The notes beneath the pieces were generated by a model, which was not told the DNA's origin, did not search any database, and saw only the letters and a program-made list of their open reading frames with translations. From contig NZ_NPML01000012.1 in the NCBI RefSeq assembly GCF_002252565.1, forward strand, positions 62,001 to 126,000: a stretch of DNA of 64,000 bases, read 5' to 3'. Source of the DNA: Petroclostridium xylanilyticum. GTDB lineage: Bacteria; Bacillota; Clostridia; SK-Y3. Below are positions 42,947-50,653 of this stretch, piece after piece (positions within the stretch are counted from its first letter, which is position 1; every line of letters starts with the position of its first letter). A program made the position numbers and the translations under genes.

Positions 42947-43819
42947 CTAGTTAGCATAATCAATATAAAATTGAAAGTTCTCTTCCGCCCATTCTTTATT
43001 ATAAACATGGTTTCGTATAGAATCAGGATCATGTATGGACGCACAATATACGGTGCGTTTACCTGCATTTACTTCGCTGAGGTAAATCGACAGTTTGTTC
43101 CGAAATTTTTTTGCAAACTCTCCATGTTTGTGCCTACTCTTATGAATATCCAGGCAAGTCATCGACTTCTTTAAAACAGTGCACTGTTTTTTTAGCATGC
43201 ATTGTTCGCAACGTACATATTGCGTTTGCTCTATCTCAATACTTTGAATAAACCCTGTTTTATATGGAGTAAATCTATTGATACGCAAAGATGTATCAAC
43301 ATCAGCCCAACAGGTTTCTTCGTTGAAGTATCCAATATAATCAAACAATTCCGGACGAAGACATATACAAGATCCTATTACTGAATGATATTGGTAATAG
43401 CTAATACCATCTTTTGTTACAATCTTAGGTGATATATTTTTTTCTTGAAACAACGTGTCTCTCGCTACTCCTAATAATCCTATCTCTGGAAATGTATTCA
43501 TCACCTTCATAAATTGAGTAATCCAATCTTTTGTTTTTATATACACATCACAATCTATATGAATAAAATATTGGTCCTTTTTTCTTTTACTTAATGCATA
43601 ATTGATGGCATATACCACACCGCGGTTTAAATCAAATCTCTTTTTGCACTTAATTCTGTCATCCTTTAGGCTTTCTATAAATTTCCATGTATCGTCCTGA
43701 GAATTGTTATCAATAATATACAATTCAAAATCTTCGGTTGTATTAAGAAGAGCTGCCAGGTTACGTGCGATTAATCCTGCCCTATTAAAAGTAACGAAAC
43801 ATACCAATGGTGGCGTCAC
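42947..43819 (-). CDS. Family 2 glycosyltransferase with Cys-rich C-terminal segment
   Basis: About 290 residues. The GT-A domain starts PPLVCFVTFNRAGLIARNL, has YIIDNNSQDDT and the metal site HIDCDVYIKTKDWI (~100). The C-terminal part contains YVRCEQCMLKKQC plus a further Cys (~200-220), which could bind zinc or an iron-sulfur cluster; this is unusual for such enzymes. A start at ATG 43837 overlaps the upstream stop (TAATG), but AAGGAG is positioned for the GTG at 43819. It lies within the rml/DegT operon. Confidence 0.75.
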   Translation of the reverse strand: MTPPLVCFVTFNRAGLIARNLAALLNTTEDFELYIIDNNSQDDTWKFIESLKDDRIKCKKRFDLNRGVVYAINYALSKRKKDQYFIHIDCDVYIKTKDWITQFMKVMNTFPEIGLLGVARDTLFQEKNISPKIVTKDGISYYQYHSVIGSCICLRPELFDYIGYFNEETCWADVDTSLRINRFTPYKTGFIQSIEIEQTQYVRCEQCMLKKQCTVLKKSMTCLDIHKSRHKHGEFAKKFRNKLSIYLSEVNAGKRTVYCASIHDPDSIRNHVYNKEWAEENFQFYIDYAN

Positions 43820-43836
43820 AGCTATCACTCCTTCCA

Positions 43837-44961
43837 TTAAATTTTATATTTGCTTATTACGTTAACTACTTTATCAATATCATTATCAGTCATATCAGGA
43901 TATAAAGGCAAGGTCAGGATTCTTTTCCAAATATCATTGGCAATAGGCACGCTAGCCTTTATATTTCTGTAGCAAGGTTGAAGATGTATTGGAAGATAGT
44001 GTACGCCCGGTGAAATATCATGCTGTTTTAGATGTTGTATCAAACCATCTCTTGCACTTTGGTCCGGCAGTTTTACCTGATATAAATGCCAGCTGCTTTC
44101 TGCATATGGTTTTTCATGCGGTAGTTCAAGCCATTTTAGATCTTTTAAGGATTCAGAATATTTTTGAGCAATGTATTTACGTTTCTGATTTAGTATTTCC
44201 AATTTTGCAAGCTGCACCAGTCCTATAGCAGCATTGATATCATTCATATGGTATTTGTATCCTATTTTATCTATCCAGTATTGCCATGCATATATGTGCT
44301 CTCTTGAAGTCCGGAACCATGTATCTTTAGATATACCAAGCCATCTCTTTTCTCTAAAATACCTGTTGTACCATTCATTATTACATGTAATTGCGCCGCC
44401 TTCGCCACAAGTTAAATTTTTTACTGCATGAAAGCTGAAGCAGGTAAGATTGTTTCCACTTCCGATTTTTTTCCCTTTATATCTGGCTCCACAGGCATGG
44501 GCGGCATCTTCTATTACGTATAATCCATCATAACCGGCCAATTCATTAATCTTATCCATATCACAAGGATGACCTGCCATATGGACAACTATGATGGCTT
44601 TGGTTTTTTCAGTTATTTTTCTCTGAATATCATGGACATCGATATTCATGGTGTCCTGTTCTATATCCGCAAATACCGGTTCTGCCCCAACATAACGTAT
44701 TGCATGTACTGTAGAGACAAAAGTCATAGGTGTAACAATAACTTCATCCCCCTTTTTTATTCCCAGTGCTTCTACCGCCATATGAAGGGCAGCTGTCCCG
44801 GAATTTAATGCTACAGCATAGTTACATCCGATATAATCGGCAAATTTTTTTTCAAATTCTTCCGTTTTTGGTCCAAGACCTAACCAACCGGACTTTAGTA
44901 CTTCAACAACAGCATTAATTTCATCTTCACCAATAGACGGCTTTAATACAGGCATTGTCAT
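43837..44961 (-). CDS. DegT/DnrJ/EryC1 sugar aminotransferase, copy 2
   Basis: A 374-residue PLP enzyme: PVLKPSIGEDEINAVVEVL at the start, NYAVALNSGTAALHMAVEAL (~48), VIEDAAHACGARYKGKK and the PLP-Lys site CFSFHAVKNLTCGEGGA (~182). It is clearly different from copy 1, so the two probably aminate different sugars or positions. AAAGGAAG precedes the ATG at 44961. Confidence 0.88.
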   Translation of the reverse strand: MTMPVLKPSIGEDEINAVVEVLKSGWLGLGPKTEEFEKKFADYIGCNYAVALNSGTAALHMAVEALGIKKGDEVIVTPMTFVSTVHAIRYVGAEPVFADIEQDTMNIDVHDIQRKITEKTKAIIVVHMAGHPCDMDKINELAGYDGLYVIEDAAHACGARYKGKKIGSGNNLTCFSFHAVKNLTCGEGGAITCNNEWYNRYFREKRWLGISKDTWFRTSREHIYAWQYWIDKIGYKYHMNDINAAIGLVQLAKLEILNQKRKYIAQKYSESLKDLKWLELPHEKPYAESSWHLYQVKLPDQSARDGLIQHLKQHDISPGVHYLPIHLQPCYRNIKASVPIANDIWKRILTLPLYPDMTDNDIDKVVNVISKYKI

Positions 44962-44991
44962 AAATATGCTTCCTTTCACTCATTCAAAATT

Positions 44992-45531
44992 TTATTGTTC
45001 AAATTCTTCTTTTAATATGCCGACAACTTTTACGTCCCAAAATTGCGAATGTGCATAATATGCTTTTCTCATACATCCTTCTACCTTATATCCATTTTTT
45101 TCTACCATTCTTAAAGATCCCTTGTTATATTCCACTATATATCCATTAATTCTTCTCAGGTTCATTTCATCAAAAGCATAACGTGTCAGCGTCCATATTG
45201 CATCTGTACCATATCCTTTTCCCCAGAAATTCTTATCTCCTATGAGCATTCCTATTGTCGCATTCTGGTTCCTGTGATTTATATCATATAGCCATGTAAT
45301 TCCGATATATTGATTTTCTGCTTCAATAGCAAAAATCAGTCTATCGTTATACTTTTGATACTGCTGAAAATGCTTTTGATATTGTTCATACCATGCTTCT
45401 TGTGCATATTTACTTAATAAACCTGAATCCAGGAAATTCGTACGCACTCCTTCCTGGTTTCTCCATTCCACAATCTTATATATGTCTTCTTTTTCCAATG
45501 GTCTTAAACTAACTTTTTTACCCTTTATCAA
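44992..45531 (-). CDS. GNAT-family N-acetyltransferase (RimL-like), copy 2
   Basis: A 179-residue protein: VSLRPLEKEDIYKIVEWRNQ at the N-terminus, GMLIGDKNFWGKGYGTDAIW (~95) as the acetyl-CoA pyrophosphate loop, then NLRRINGYIVEYNKGSLRMV and EKNGYKVEG. This RimJ/RimL-type pattern is common for acetyltransferases of 4-amino-4,6-dideoxysugars. It probably starts at TTG after AGGAGTAGG. It lies between rfbB and an aminotransferase gene. Confidence 0.8.
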   Translation of the reverse strand: MIKGKKVSLRPLEKEDIYKIVEWRNQEGVRTNFLDSGLLSKYAQEAWYEQYQKHFQQYQKYNDRLIFAIEAENQYIGITWLYDINHRNQNATIGMLIGDKNFWGKGYGTDAIWTLTRYAFDEMNLRRINGYIVEYNKGSLRMVEKNGYKVEGCMRKAYYAHSQFWDVKVVGILKEEFEQ

Positions 45532-45546
45532 GATACCTACTCCTTT

Positions 45547-46527
45547 CTATATTAAATTCATATCTTTCCACCATTTTTGACTTTCTTTATACCATTGAAT
45601 AGTTTTAGCCAACCCTTCAAAAAAATCTATCCTGGGAACCCATCCTAATTCTTTGTGAATTTTACTAGCATTCATTGCATATCTTCTATCATGTCCCAGG
45701 CGGTCTTCTATATATTTAATTAAGCCTTCAGACTTATTTAAATATCTTAATATGAATTTTACGATTTCTATATTTGCTATTTCATTATCAGCACCTATGT
45801 TATATACCTCACCAGAAATGCCTTTCTCCAATACGGTCAAAATTGCGTTGCAATGGTCCTGGACATGTATCCAATCCCTTACGTTTAACCCATCTCCGTA
45901 AATACCTATAGGTTGTTCATTAATTGCATTAATAATGGTTTTAGGTATTAATTTTTCAGGATGCTGGTATTCGCCGTAGTTATTAGAACATCTTGTAATA
46001 ACAACAGGTAATTTATAGGTATTAAAATATGCCTTGACAAGCATATCCGCCCCGGCTTTGCTGGCAGAATAAGGATTTCTTGGAGCCAGTGGTGTATCTT
46101 CAGTGAATGCATCCTTTGTATTCAATTCCAAAGAGCCATAAACTTCATCGGTTGAAACTTGTATATATTTTTCTATTCCATGTTTTAAACTATTATCTAA
46201 AAGCACCTGGGTTCCCAATACATTGGTTTGAATAAATACCTGTGAATTTTCAATGCTTCGGTCCACATGGGATTCGGCAGCAAAGTTGACAACGTAATTT
46301 ATTCCTTGTCTAAAGATATCGTCCATTAAACGATAATCACATATATCCCCTTTTATAAATTTATAGTTTTTAGAATACTCTATGTCCGAAAGATTTTTAG
46401 TGTTTCCTGCATAGGTAAGTTTATCAACATTGATTACAAACAAATCATTGTGTTTTTGCAGCAAATACCGTATGAAATTACTGCCGATAAATCCACATCC
46501 ACCTGTTACCAGTACCGTTTTCATCAT
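45547..46527 (-). CDS. rfbB: dTDP-glucose 4,6-dehydratase
   Basis: A 326-residue SDR enzyme that makes dTDP-4-keto-6-deoxyglucose. VLVTGGCGFIGSNFIRYL is the NAD loop, NFAAESHVDRSIENS (~82) and VSTDEVYGSLE (~125) mark the active site with the Thr-Asp-Glu triad, and PYSASKAGADMLVKAY supplies Y-x3-K. YAMNASKIHKELGW near the end is family-typical. The ATG overlaps the upstream stop codon. Its product feeds both the rhamnose branch and the aminosugar branch. Confidence 0.92.
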   Translation of the reverse strand: MMKTVLVTGGCGFIGSNFIRYLLQKHNDLFVINVDKLTYAGNTKNLSDIEYSKNYKFIKGDICDYRLMDDIFRQGINYVVNFAAESHVDRSIENSQVFIQTNVLGTQVLLDNSLKHGIEKYIQVSTDEVYGSLELNTKDAFTEDTPLAPRNPYSASKAGADMLVKAYFNTYKLPVVITRCSNNYGEYQHPEKLIPKTIINAINEQPIGIYGDGLNVRDWIHVQDHCNAILTVLEKGISGEVYNIGADNEIANIEIVKFILRYLNKSEGLIKYIEDRLGHDRRYAMNASKIHKELGWVPRIDFFEGLAKTIQWYKESQKWWKDMNLI

Positions 46528-46985
46528 CCATCTTTCCTTTCCCAGTTATAAGGAATGTCGTTATTATGGGGATCTACTCTGAATTCGTCCGGATCACTGT
46601 AGTTATACACTTCTGTCGGAATATTGATAACTATTGCTTCGGTTTCACCGATGCATTTAAAGCCATGAAAAACCCCATTAGGAATCTGAAGTAATATTTG
46701 GTTATAATCGCCCATAAAAAATTCATTAATTTTGCCAAAAGTAGGAGAATCTTTTCTATCGTCATATAAAACAACCTTCATCATACCTTTTATAACGATG
46801 AAATTATCCGTCTGTTTTTTATGATAATGCCATGCTTTTACTACTCCAGGGTAAGCTGTAGTTAAATAGACCTGTCCAAATTTAATAAATATATCATCAT
46901 CTGCTCTTAACATTTCCATCAATCTACCTCTTTCATCGGGGATAGATTTTAATTGCTTGATCTTAACACCTTGGATGAATTCCAT
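46524..46985 (-). CDS. dTDP-4-dehydrorhamnose 3,5-epimerase-like cupin
   Basis: About 153 residues in a cupin fold. KAWHYHKKQTDNFIVIKG (~48) supplies the His residues, IPNGVFHGFKCIG (~100) is the RmlC HGF motif, and YSDPDEFRVDPHNNDIPYNW near the end matches the RmlC C-terminal pattern. The usual RmlC 'RGLHFQ' block is replaced by AWHYHK, so it may be a 3- or 3,5-epimerase or isomerase variant. GGTGGGG precedes the ATG. It is the second gene of the operon after rmlA. Confidence 0.75.
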   Translation of the reverse strand: MEFIQGVKIKQLKSIPDERGRLMEMLRADDDIFIKFGQVYLTTAYPGVVKAWHYHKKQTDNFIVIKGMMKVVLYDDRKDSPTFGKINEFFMGDYNQILLQIPNGVFHGFKCIGETEAIVINIPTEVYNYSDPDEFRVDPHNNDIPYNWERKDG

Positions 46986-46998
46986 GTAAATCCCCACC

Positions 46999-48063
46999 TC
47001 ACAATATTTTAATCTTGCTCTTATCTCCTACTATAAAAGAATAAGTTCTGGATAGTGTATTATCGTTTGCAATCTCCGTACTGCTGCCAATAAGGCTATT
47101 GTTGATTCTATTCCCTACATTTTTTATTTTACAATTCTCCATAATGATACTGCCTTCTACCTCTGAGTTTTCTATTTCACATCCTTTACTGATGGATGTG
47201 TAAGGACCAATATATGCATTTTTTATTGTACATTTTTCACCGATAATGACCGGCCCTCTAATTACACTGTTAATCACATGCGCATCCTTTTCTATAATGA
47301 CCTTGCCCTGTACCATTGACTTTTGGTCTATCCATCCCTGGTCATAACCCTTTATGTCATCCAAAATTTTCTGGTTCGCTTCCAACATATCCTGTGGAGC
47401 TCCTGTATCCTTCCACCAATTTTCCAGCTGACCATAACTGACTTTGAACCCGTTTTTTATCATGTCCTGAATGGCATCAGTGATCTCCAATTCATTACGC
47501 CATGAAGGTTTAATTTTACTAATAGCTGAAAATATGTTTTTATCAAAAATATAAAGGCCTACAATGGCCATGTTACTAATATATTGTTTTGGTTTTTCAA
47601 CCAGCTCAACAATGTCGCCATTTTCCAGGACTGCAACCCCATAGTCTTGTGGATTATCAACCTTATCCAGTACAACCAGGGCATTTAATTTTTTACCATA
47701 ATATTTCTGAATAAACTTACTTAAATCATCCCTGATAATGTTATCCCCTAAAAACATTAAAAATGCCTCTTCCTTTAGAAAAGGTTGTGCAATTTTCACT
47801 GCATGGGCCAATCCTTCCGGTTTTTCCTGATAAATATATGTGATTTTTGCCCCCCATCGGGTACCATCCCCAACCTCTTGCATGATTTCGTCCCCGGTGT
47901 CACCTACTATTATTCCAATATCACTGATCCCTGCCTTAATGATTGACTCGATAGCATAAAATAGAATCGGTTTATTTGCCACCGGAATGAGTTGTTTGGG
48001 CCTGGTATATGTGATAGGCCAAAGCCTTGAACCTATTCCTCCACTTAGAATGAGAGCTTTCAT
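46999..48063 (-). CDS. rfbA: Glucose-1-phosphate thymidylyltransferase, long form
   Basis: A 354-residue nucleotidyltransferase: LSGGIGSRLWPITYTRPKQL is the substrate-binding signature, LMFLGDNIIRD (~105) and GVAVLENGDIVELVEKPKQY (~143) belong to the sugar-nucleotide site, and WWKDTGAPQDMLEANQ follows. A C-terminal left-handed beta-helix (~245-345) with hexapeptide repeats marks the long StrD/RmlA subtype. It heads the operon 48063 to 41258 and has a sigma-K-like promoter about 40 bases upstream. Confidence 0.88.
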   Translation of the reverse strand: MKALILSGGIGSRLWPITYTRPKQLIPVANKPILFYAIESIIKAGISDIGIIVGDTGDEIMQEVGDGTRWGAKITYIYQEKPEGLAHAVKIAQPFLKEEAFLMFLGDNIIRDDLSKFIQKYYGKKLNALVVLDKVDNPQDYGVAVLENGDIVELVEKPKQYISNMAIVGLYIFDKNIFSAISKIKPSWRNELEITDAIQDMIKNGFKVSYGQLENWWKDTGAPQDMLEANQKILDDIKGYDQGWIDQKSMVQGKVIIEKDAHVINSVIRGPVIIGEKCTIKNAYIGPYTSISKGCEIENSEVEGSIIMENCKIKNVGNRINNSLIGSSTEIANDNTLSRTYSFIVGDKSKIKIL

Positions 48064-48101
48064 GCCGCCACCTTCCCGTTTTAATTTCCTTTTTTCCTTA
48101 T

Positions 48102-48129
48102 CATATTATGAAGTAAGTTGATATTATGT
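48102..48129 (-). promoter_or_regulatory. Sigma-K-like promoter of the rmlA operon
   Basis: Minus strand: AC, 17 bases, then CATAATATG, about 40 bases before the rmlA start. It lies in a free intergenic gap after the DUF3343 terminator. Confidence 0.55.
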
Positions 48130-48157
48130 TACCAAACTTTTAAAAAATATGGTTTAA

Positions 48158-48188
48158 AATAAATACCAGCTGTTAGCTGGTATTTATT
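48158..48188 (-). terminator. Terminator overlapping the DUF3343 gene stop
   Basis: AATAAATACCAGC and GCTGGTATTTATT pair around a 5-base loop; the far arm overlaps the stop codon at 48187-48189 of the minus-strand gene. Confidence 0.8.
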
Positions 48189-48447
48189 AATATATTTGAC
48201 TATACGATTTTACGCCATTTACAACAGATTCTTTATATAAAGCTTTTATCTTGATCCCAAGATCTTGCGATACTTGCTTTACCACTGGCAGTTTGTGTTT
48301 TTTAAATTTGAGTGCATAACTACACCCACCCATTGATATGGACCTGGGTGTATGAACAATTCCGATATAATCTCCATCCTGTGGCATGTATTTTTTTACT
48401 CTATTTGCCAGGGTTACTGACGAATATATCGCTAAATAATAATCCAT
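48187..48447 (-). CDS. DUF3343 protein (putative Se/S carrier-like)
   Basis: An 86-residue protein. YYLAIYSSVTLANRVKKYM, IVHTPRSISMGGCSYALKF with the conserved Cys (~40) and LGIKIKALYKE match the DUF3343 pattern, a small family often encoded beside YedF/cysteine desulfurase-like genes and proposed to carry sulfur or selenium. AGGGGAGGG precedes the ATG; the longer reading to 48465 is unlikely. The matching desulfurase-family gene is at 31328-32464. Confidence 0.8.
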   Translation of the reverse strand: MDYYLAIYSSVTLANRVKKYMPQDGDYIGIVHTPRSISMGGCSYALKFKKHKLPVVKQVSQDLGIKIKALYKESVVNGVKSYSQIY

Positions 48448-48579
48448 AAAACCCTCCCCTTGCATTCTAACTCCTCATGTTGCAAAATCATCCCCAGCCC
48501 TACGGCAGTTAAGATAACAGCGGAAATAATATTGGTAGAAGCAAATATTATCTTACATTATCTGCTATAGTAATATATA

Positions 48580-50631
48580 TTATGTAATATCATTGCGAAA
48601 AGTGAAAGGTATAAGCGTTGGATTCGGGTCTAAAATAGTTCGATACTGGTTAATGTTTCCATATTTCCCTTCGGGATCAAGTTCCATATATCTCTTATAT
48701 TTTTCCCACCTTAATGCCTCACTTGCCCATCCGTAGTGTTTCAGCCTTATATTGCACTGACACCCTTCCAACATGCTGATATTATTGGGAAATCTACCAC
48801 AGTGCTGGGGCGTTTCATGCCATGTATAGTGAAAGTTGGGCTGATATCTGGTCAAAAATATCCTGTAATACTTGTGTGCCTGCCAGTAACTATCTTCCCT
48901 GTAATGTGACTCATCCCAGAAATCGTAAAGCCGGAAGGAATAATAGTCAAAAGTAGGTTGATCAATCAATTGACGTATGAAGTTAATGATGCTATCTTCA
49001 AAAATCTCATCGGCATCCAGACATAAAATCCAATCAGGTTTTGTGCTAATCGTCATATCCCATAACTGTTTGCGTAAAGAAATTTCATTGCTGAAATTAG
49101 ATCGTTTATTTGAAACAATATATGAAGGTACGTCCTTGAGGATTTGTTTGCAAATTTCTACCGTATTATCCTCACTGCCATCATCTAAAATTACTGCATT
49201 GTCAATGTATCTTACTGCATGGGATAAAACTTTATTCAGGTATTTATTGGCTTCATTACGGACCAACATGGCGAGTGTCACTTTATTGTTTGTACTTTTA
49301 TCAATTCTTTCCCGGCTTTCCAACAAATCAACAAGGGAAATCCCCAGCAAACTGGTTCCTTGATCATTTTTGAGGGATATAAAGTCTACCAACCATACAG
49401 ACCTGTTGAACTCCTTTAAAATTAGATCACACCCGAACAATCTCTCCTTTTCACCCTGTTCACCTATACTTTTCACACTAAAGTTTACCTTTGCTTTTAC
49501 CACCCCTTCTGTGGCTTTCTCTACATCTACATTTATACTTAGAGGAAAGGCCATGCACCTAATTTTGTTTTTGATTAAGCAGTTAATATCTGAATCTTGT
49601 CTCTGCATCAGCTTACTAATATATTGTTGAGTAAAATATCTATGTCCTTCAAAACCGGTTACAATCCTATAATCACAGGAAAAATACTTTTGAATAAAAT
49701 CTTTGATTGTGTTGGATATATCGGTTTCACTAACAGTTCTTGCAGCTGACACCTGCACAGGAGGTGGACTGCTTTGTGCACTGTCTTCCTTTAGCTGCTC
49801 TTTTTTGTACCCCTCTATTCCTTCAAGATCACTCTGACGGTAAATATGATATGCCGGGCAGGTTGTATCTACAAATAATTGAAAGCCCAGCGCTGCCGCT
49901 CTAATACAAAAATGGCGGTCCTCTCCCCAGAAAGATACATTATGAATTTCTTCAAAGCTGACCCCTTTTTGTATGGCTTTTTTACTTATTAACGTACAGG
50001 CACCCAATCCCCCTACTTCATATACTCCTGGTTTTTTCAACTGTTCGAGAAATTTATTAACCCGTATACTGCTTTCTTCCTGTGTTAGTCTCTCCCCTCT
50101 GCTTTGCGGTACTAATGAATACTGGTCATACAACCATACCTGTGGCAGTTCAGGAGAATCCGGCTGCCATTTGGTCCAAAAGATTTCTGATATGATATCT
50201 TTTTTTGCAGAAATCAGACTTTTTAAGGTTTTGGGATGTAAAACAAGGTCAGAATCTACTAAGAATATATAATCGTAAAACTTTCTTCTGCCATAATCAA
50301 TAATTTTATTTTTGTAAGCTGCTACCTTCCATATTAAATTTTCATTCCATTGATGAGTTTTTTCAGTACAGATATACTTTTCCAGCGCATCCCCTTGTTC
50401 AATAATTACTTTCCTCTTATTTTGTGAAGAAAGGGTTCTTAAAGAAAATGCTGATGATGAGAAATCTTTTAATATTTTCTTTGATAAATCACTATCATTA
50501 TCATCTATAAAAAAATAATCCACATGGATATTATCTTTTTCCAACTCATCTAAAGATTTAAGAAACTCCTTTAAAATGTCCGGCACCTGCCGTACAGGAC
50601 TCCCTATCAATACTTTAAATTTCATCCTCAT
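48580..50631 (-). CDS. Two-domain glycosyltransferase (GT2-like N- and C-terminal domains)
   Basis: A 683-residue protein. The N-terminal domain (~1-290) resembles ANP1/GT-A enzymes: KFKVLIGSPVRQVPDILKEF, FFIDDNDSD, a metal site YIFLVDSDLVLHPKTLKSL (~120) and SFWGEDRHFCIRAAALG. A ~150-residue middle domain of unknown type follows. The C-terminal GT2 domain (~450-683) has TLAMLVRNEANKYLNKVL, ILDDGSEDNTVEI and LCLDADEIFEDSII. The ATG at 50631 follows GGGAG; longer readings overlap the upstream gene. It probably adds two sugars or polymerises one. Located next to DUF6385 surface-protein genes, a likely acceptor. Confidence 0.78.
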   Translation of the reverse strand: MRMKFKVLIGSPVRQVPDILKEFLKSLDELEKDNIHVDYFFIDDNDSDLSKKILKDFSSSAFSLRTLSSQNKRKVIIEQGDALEKYICTEKTHQWNENLIWKVAAYKNKIIDYGRRKFYDYIFLVDSDLVLHPKTLKSLISAKKDIISEIFWTKWQPDSPELPQVWLYDQYSLVPQSRGERLTQEESSIRVNKFLEQLKKPGVYEVGGLGACTLISKKAIQKGVSFEEIHNVSFWGEDRHFCIRAAALGFQLFVDTTCPAYHIYRQSDLEGIEGYKKEQLKEDSAQSSPPPVQVSAARTVSETDISNTIKDFIQKYFSCDYRIVTGFEGHRYFTQQYISKLMQRQDSDINCLIKNKIRCMAFPLSINVDVEKATEGVVKAKVNFSVKSIGEQGEKERLFGCDLILKEFNRSVWLVDFISLKNDQGTSLLGISLVDLLESRERIDKSTNNKVTLAMLVRNEANKYLNKVLSHAVRYIDNAVILDDGSEDNTVEICKQILKDVPSYIVSNKRSNFSNEISLRKQLWDMTISTKPDWILCLDADEIFEDSIINFIRQLIDQPTFDYYSFRLYDFWDESHYREDSYWQAHKYYRIFLTRYQPNFHYTWHETPQHCGRFPNNISMLEGCQCNIRLKHYGWASEALRWEKYKRYMELDPEGKYGNINQYRTILDPNPTLIPFTFRNDIT

Positions 50632-50653
50632 TTTCACTACTCCCATTTTTAGT

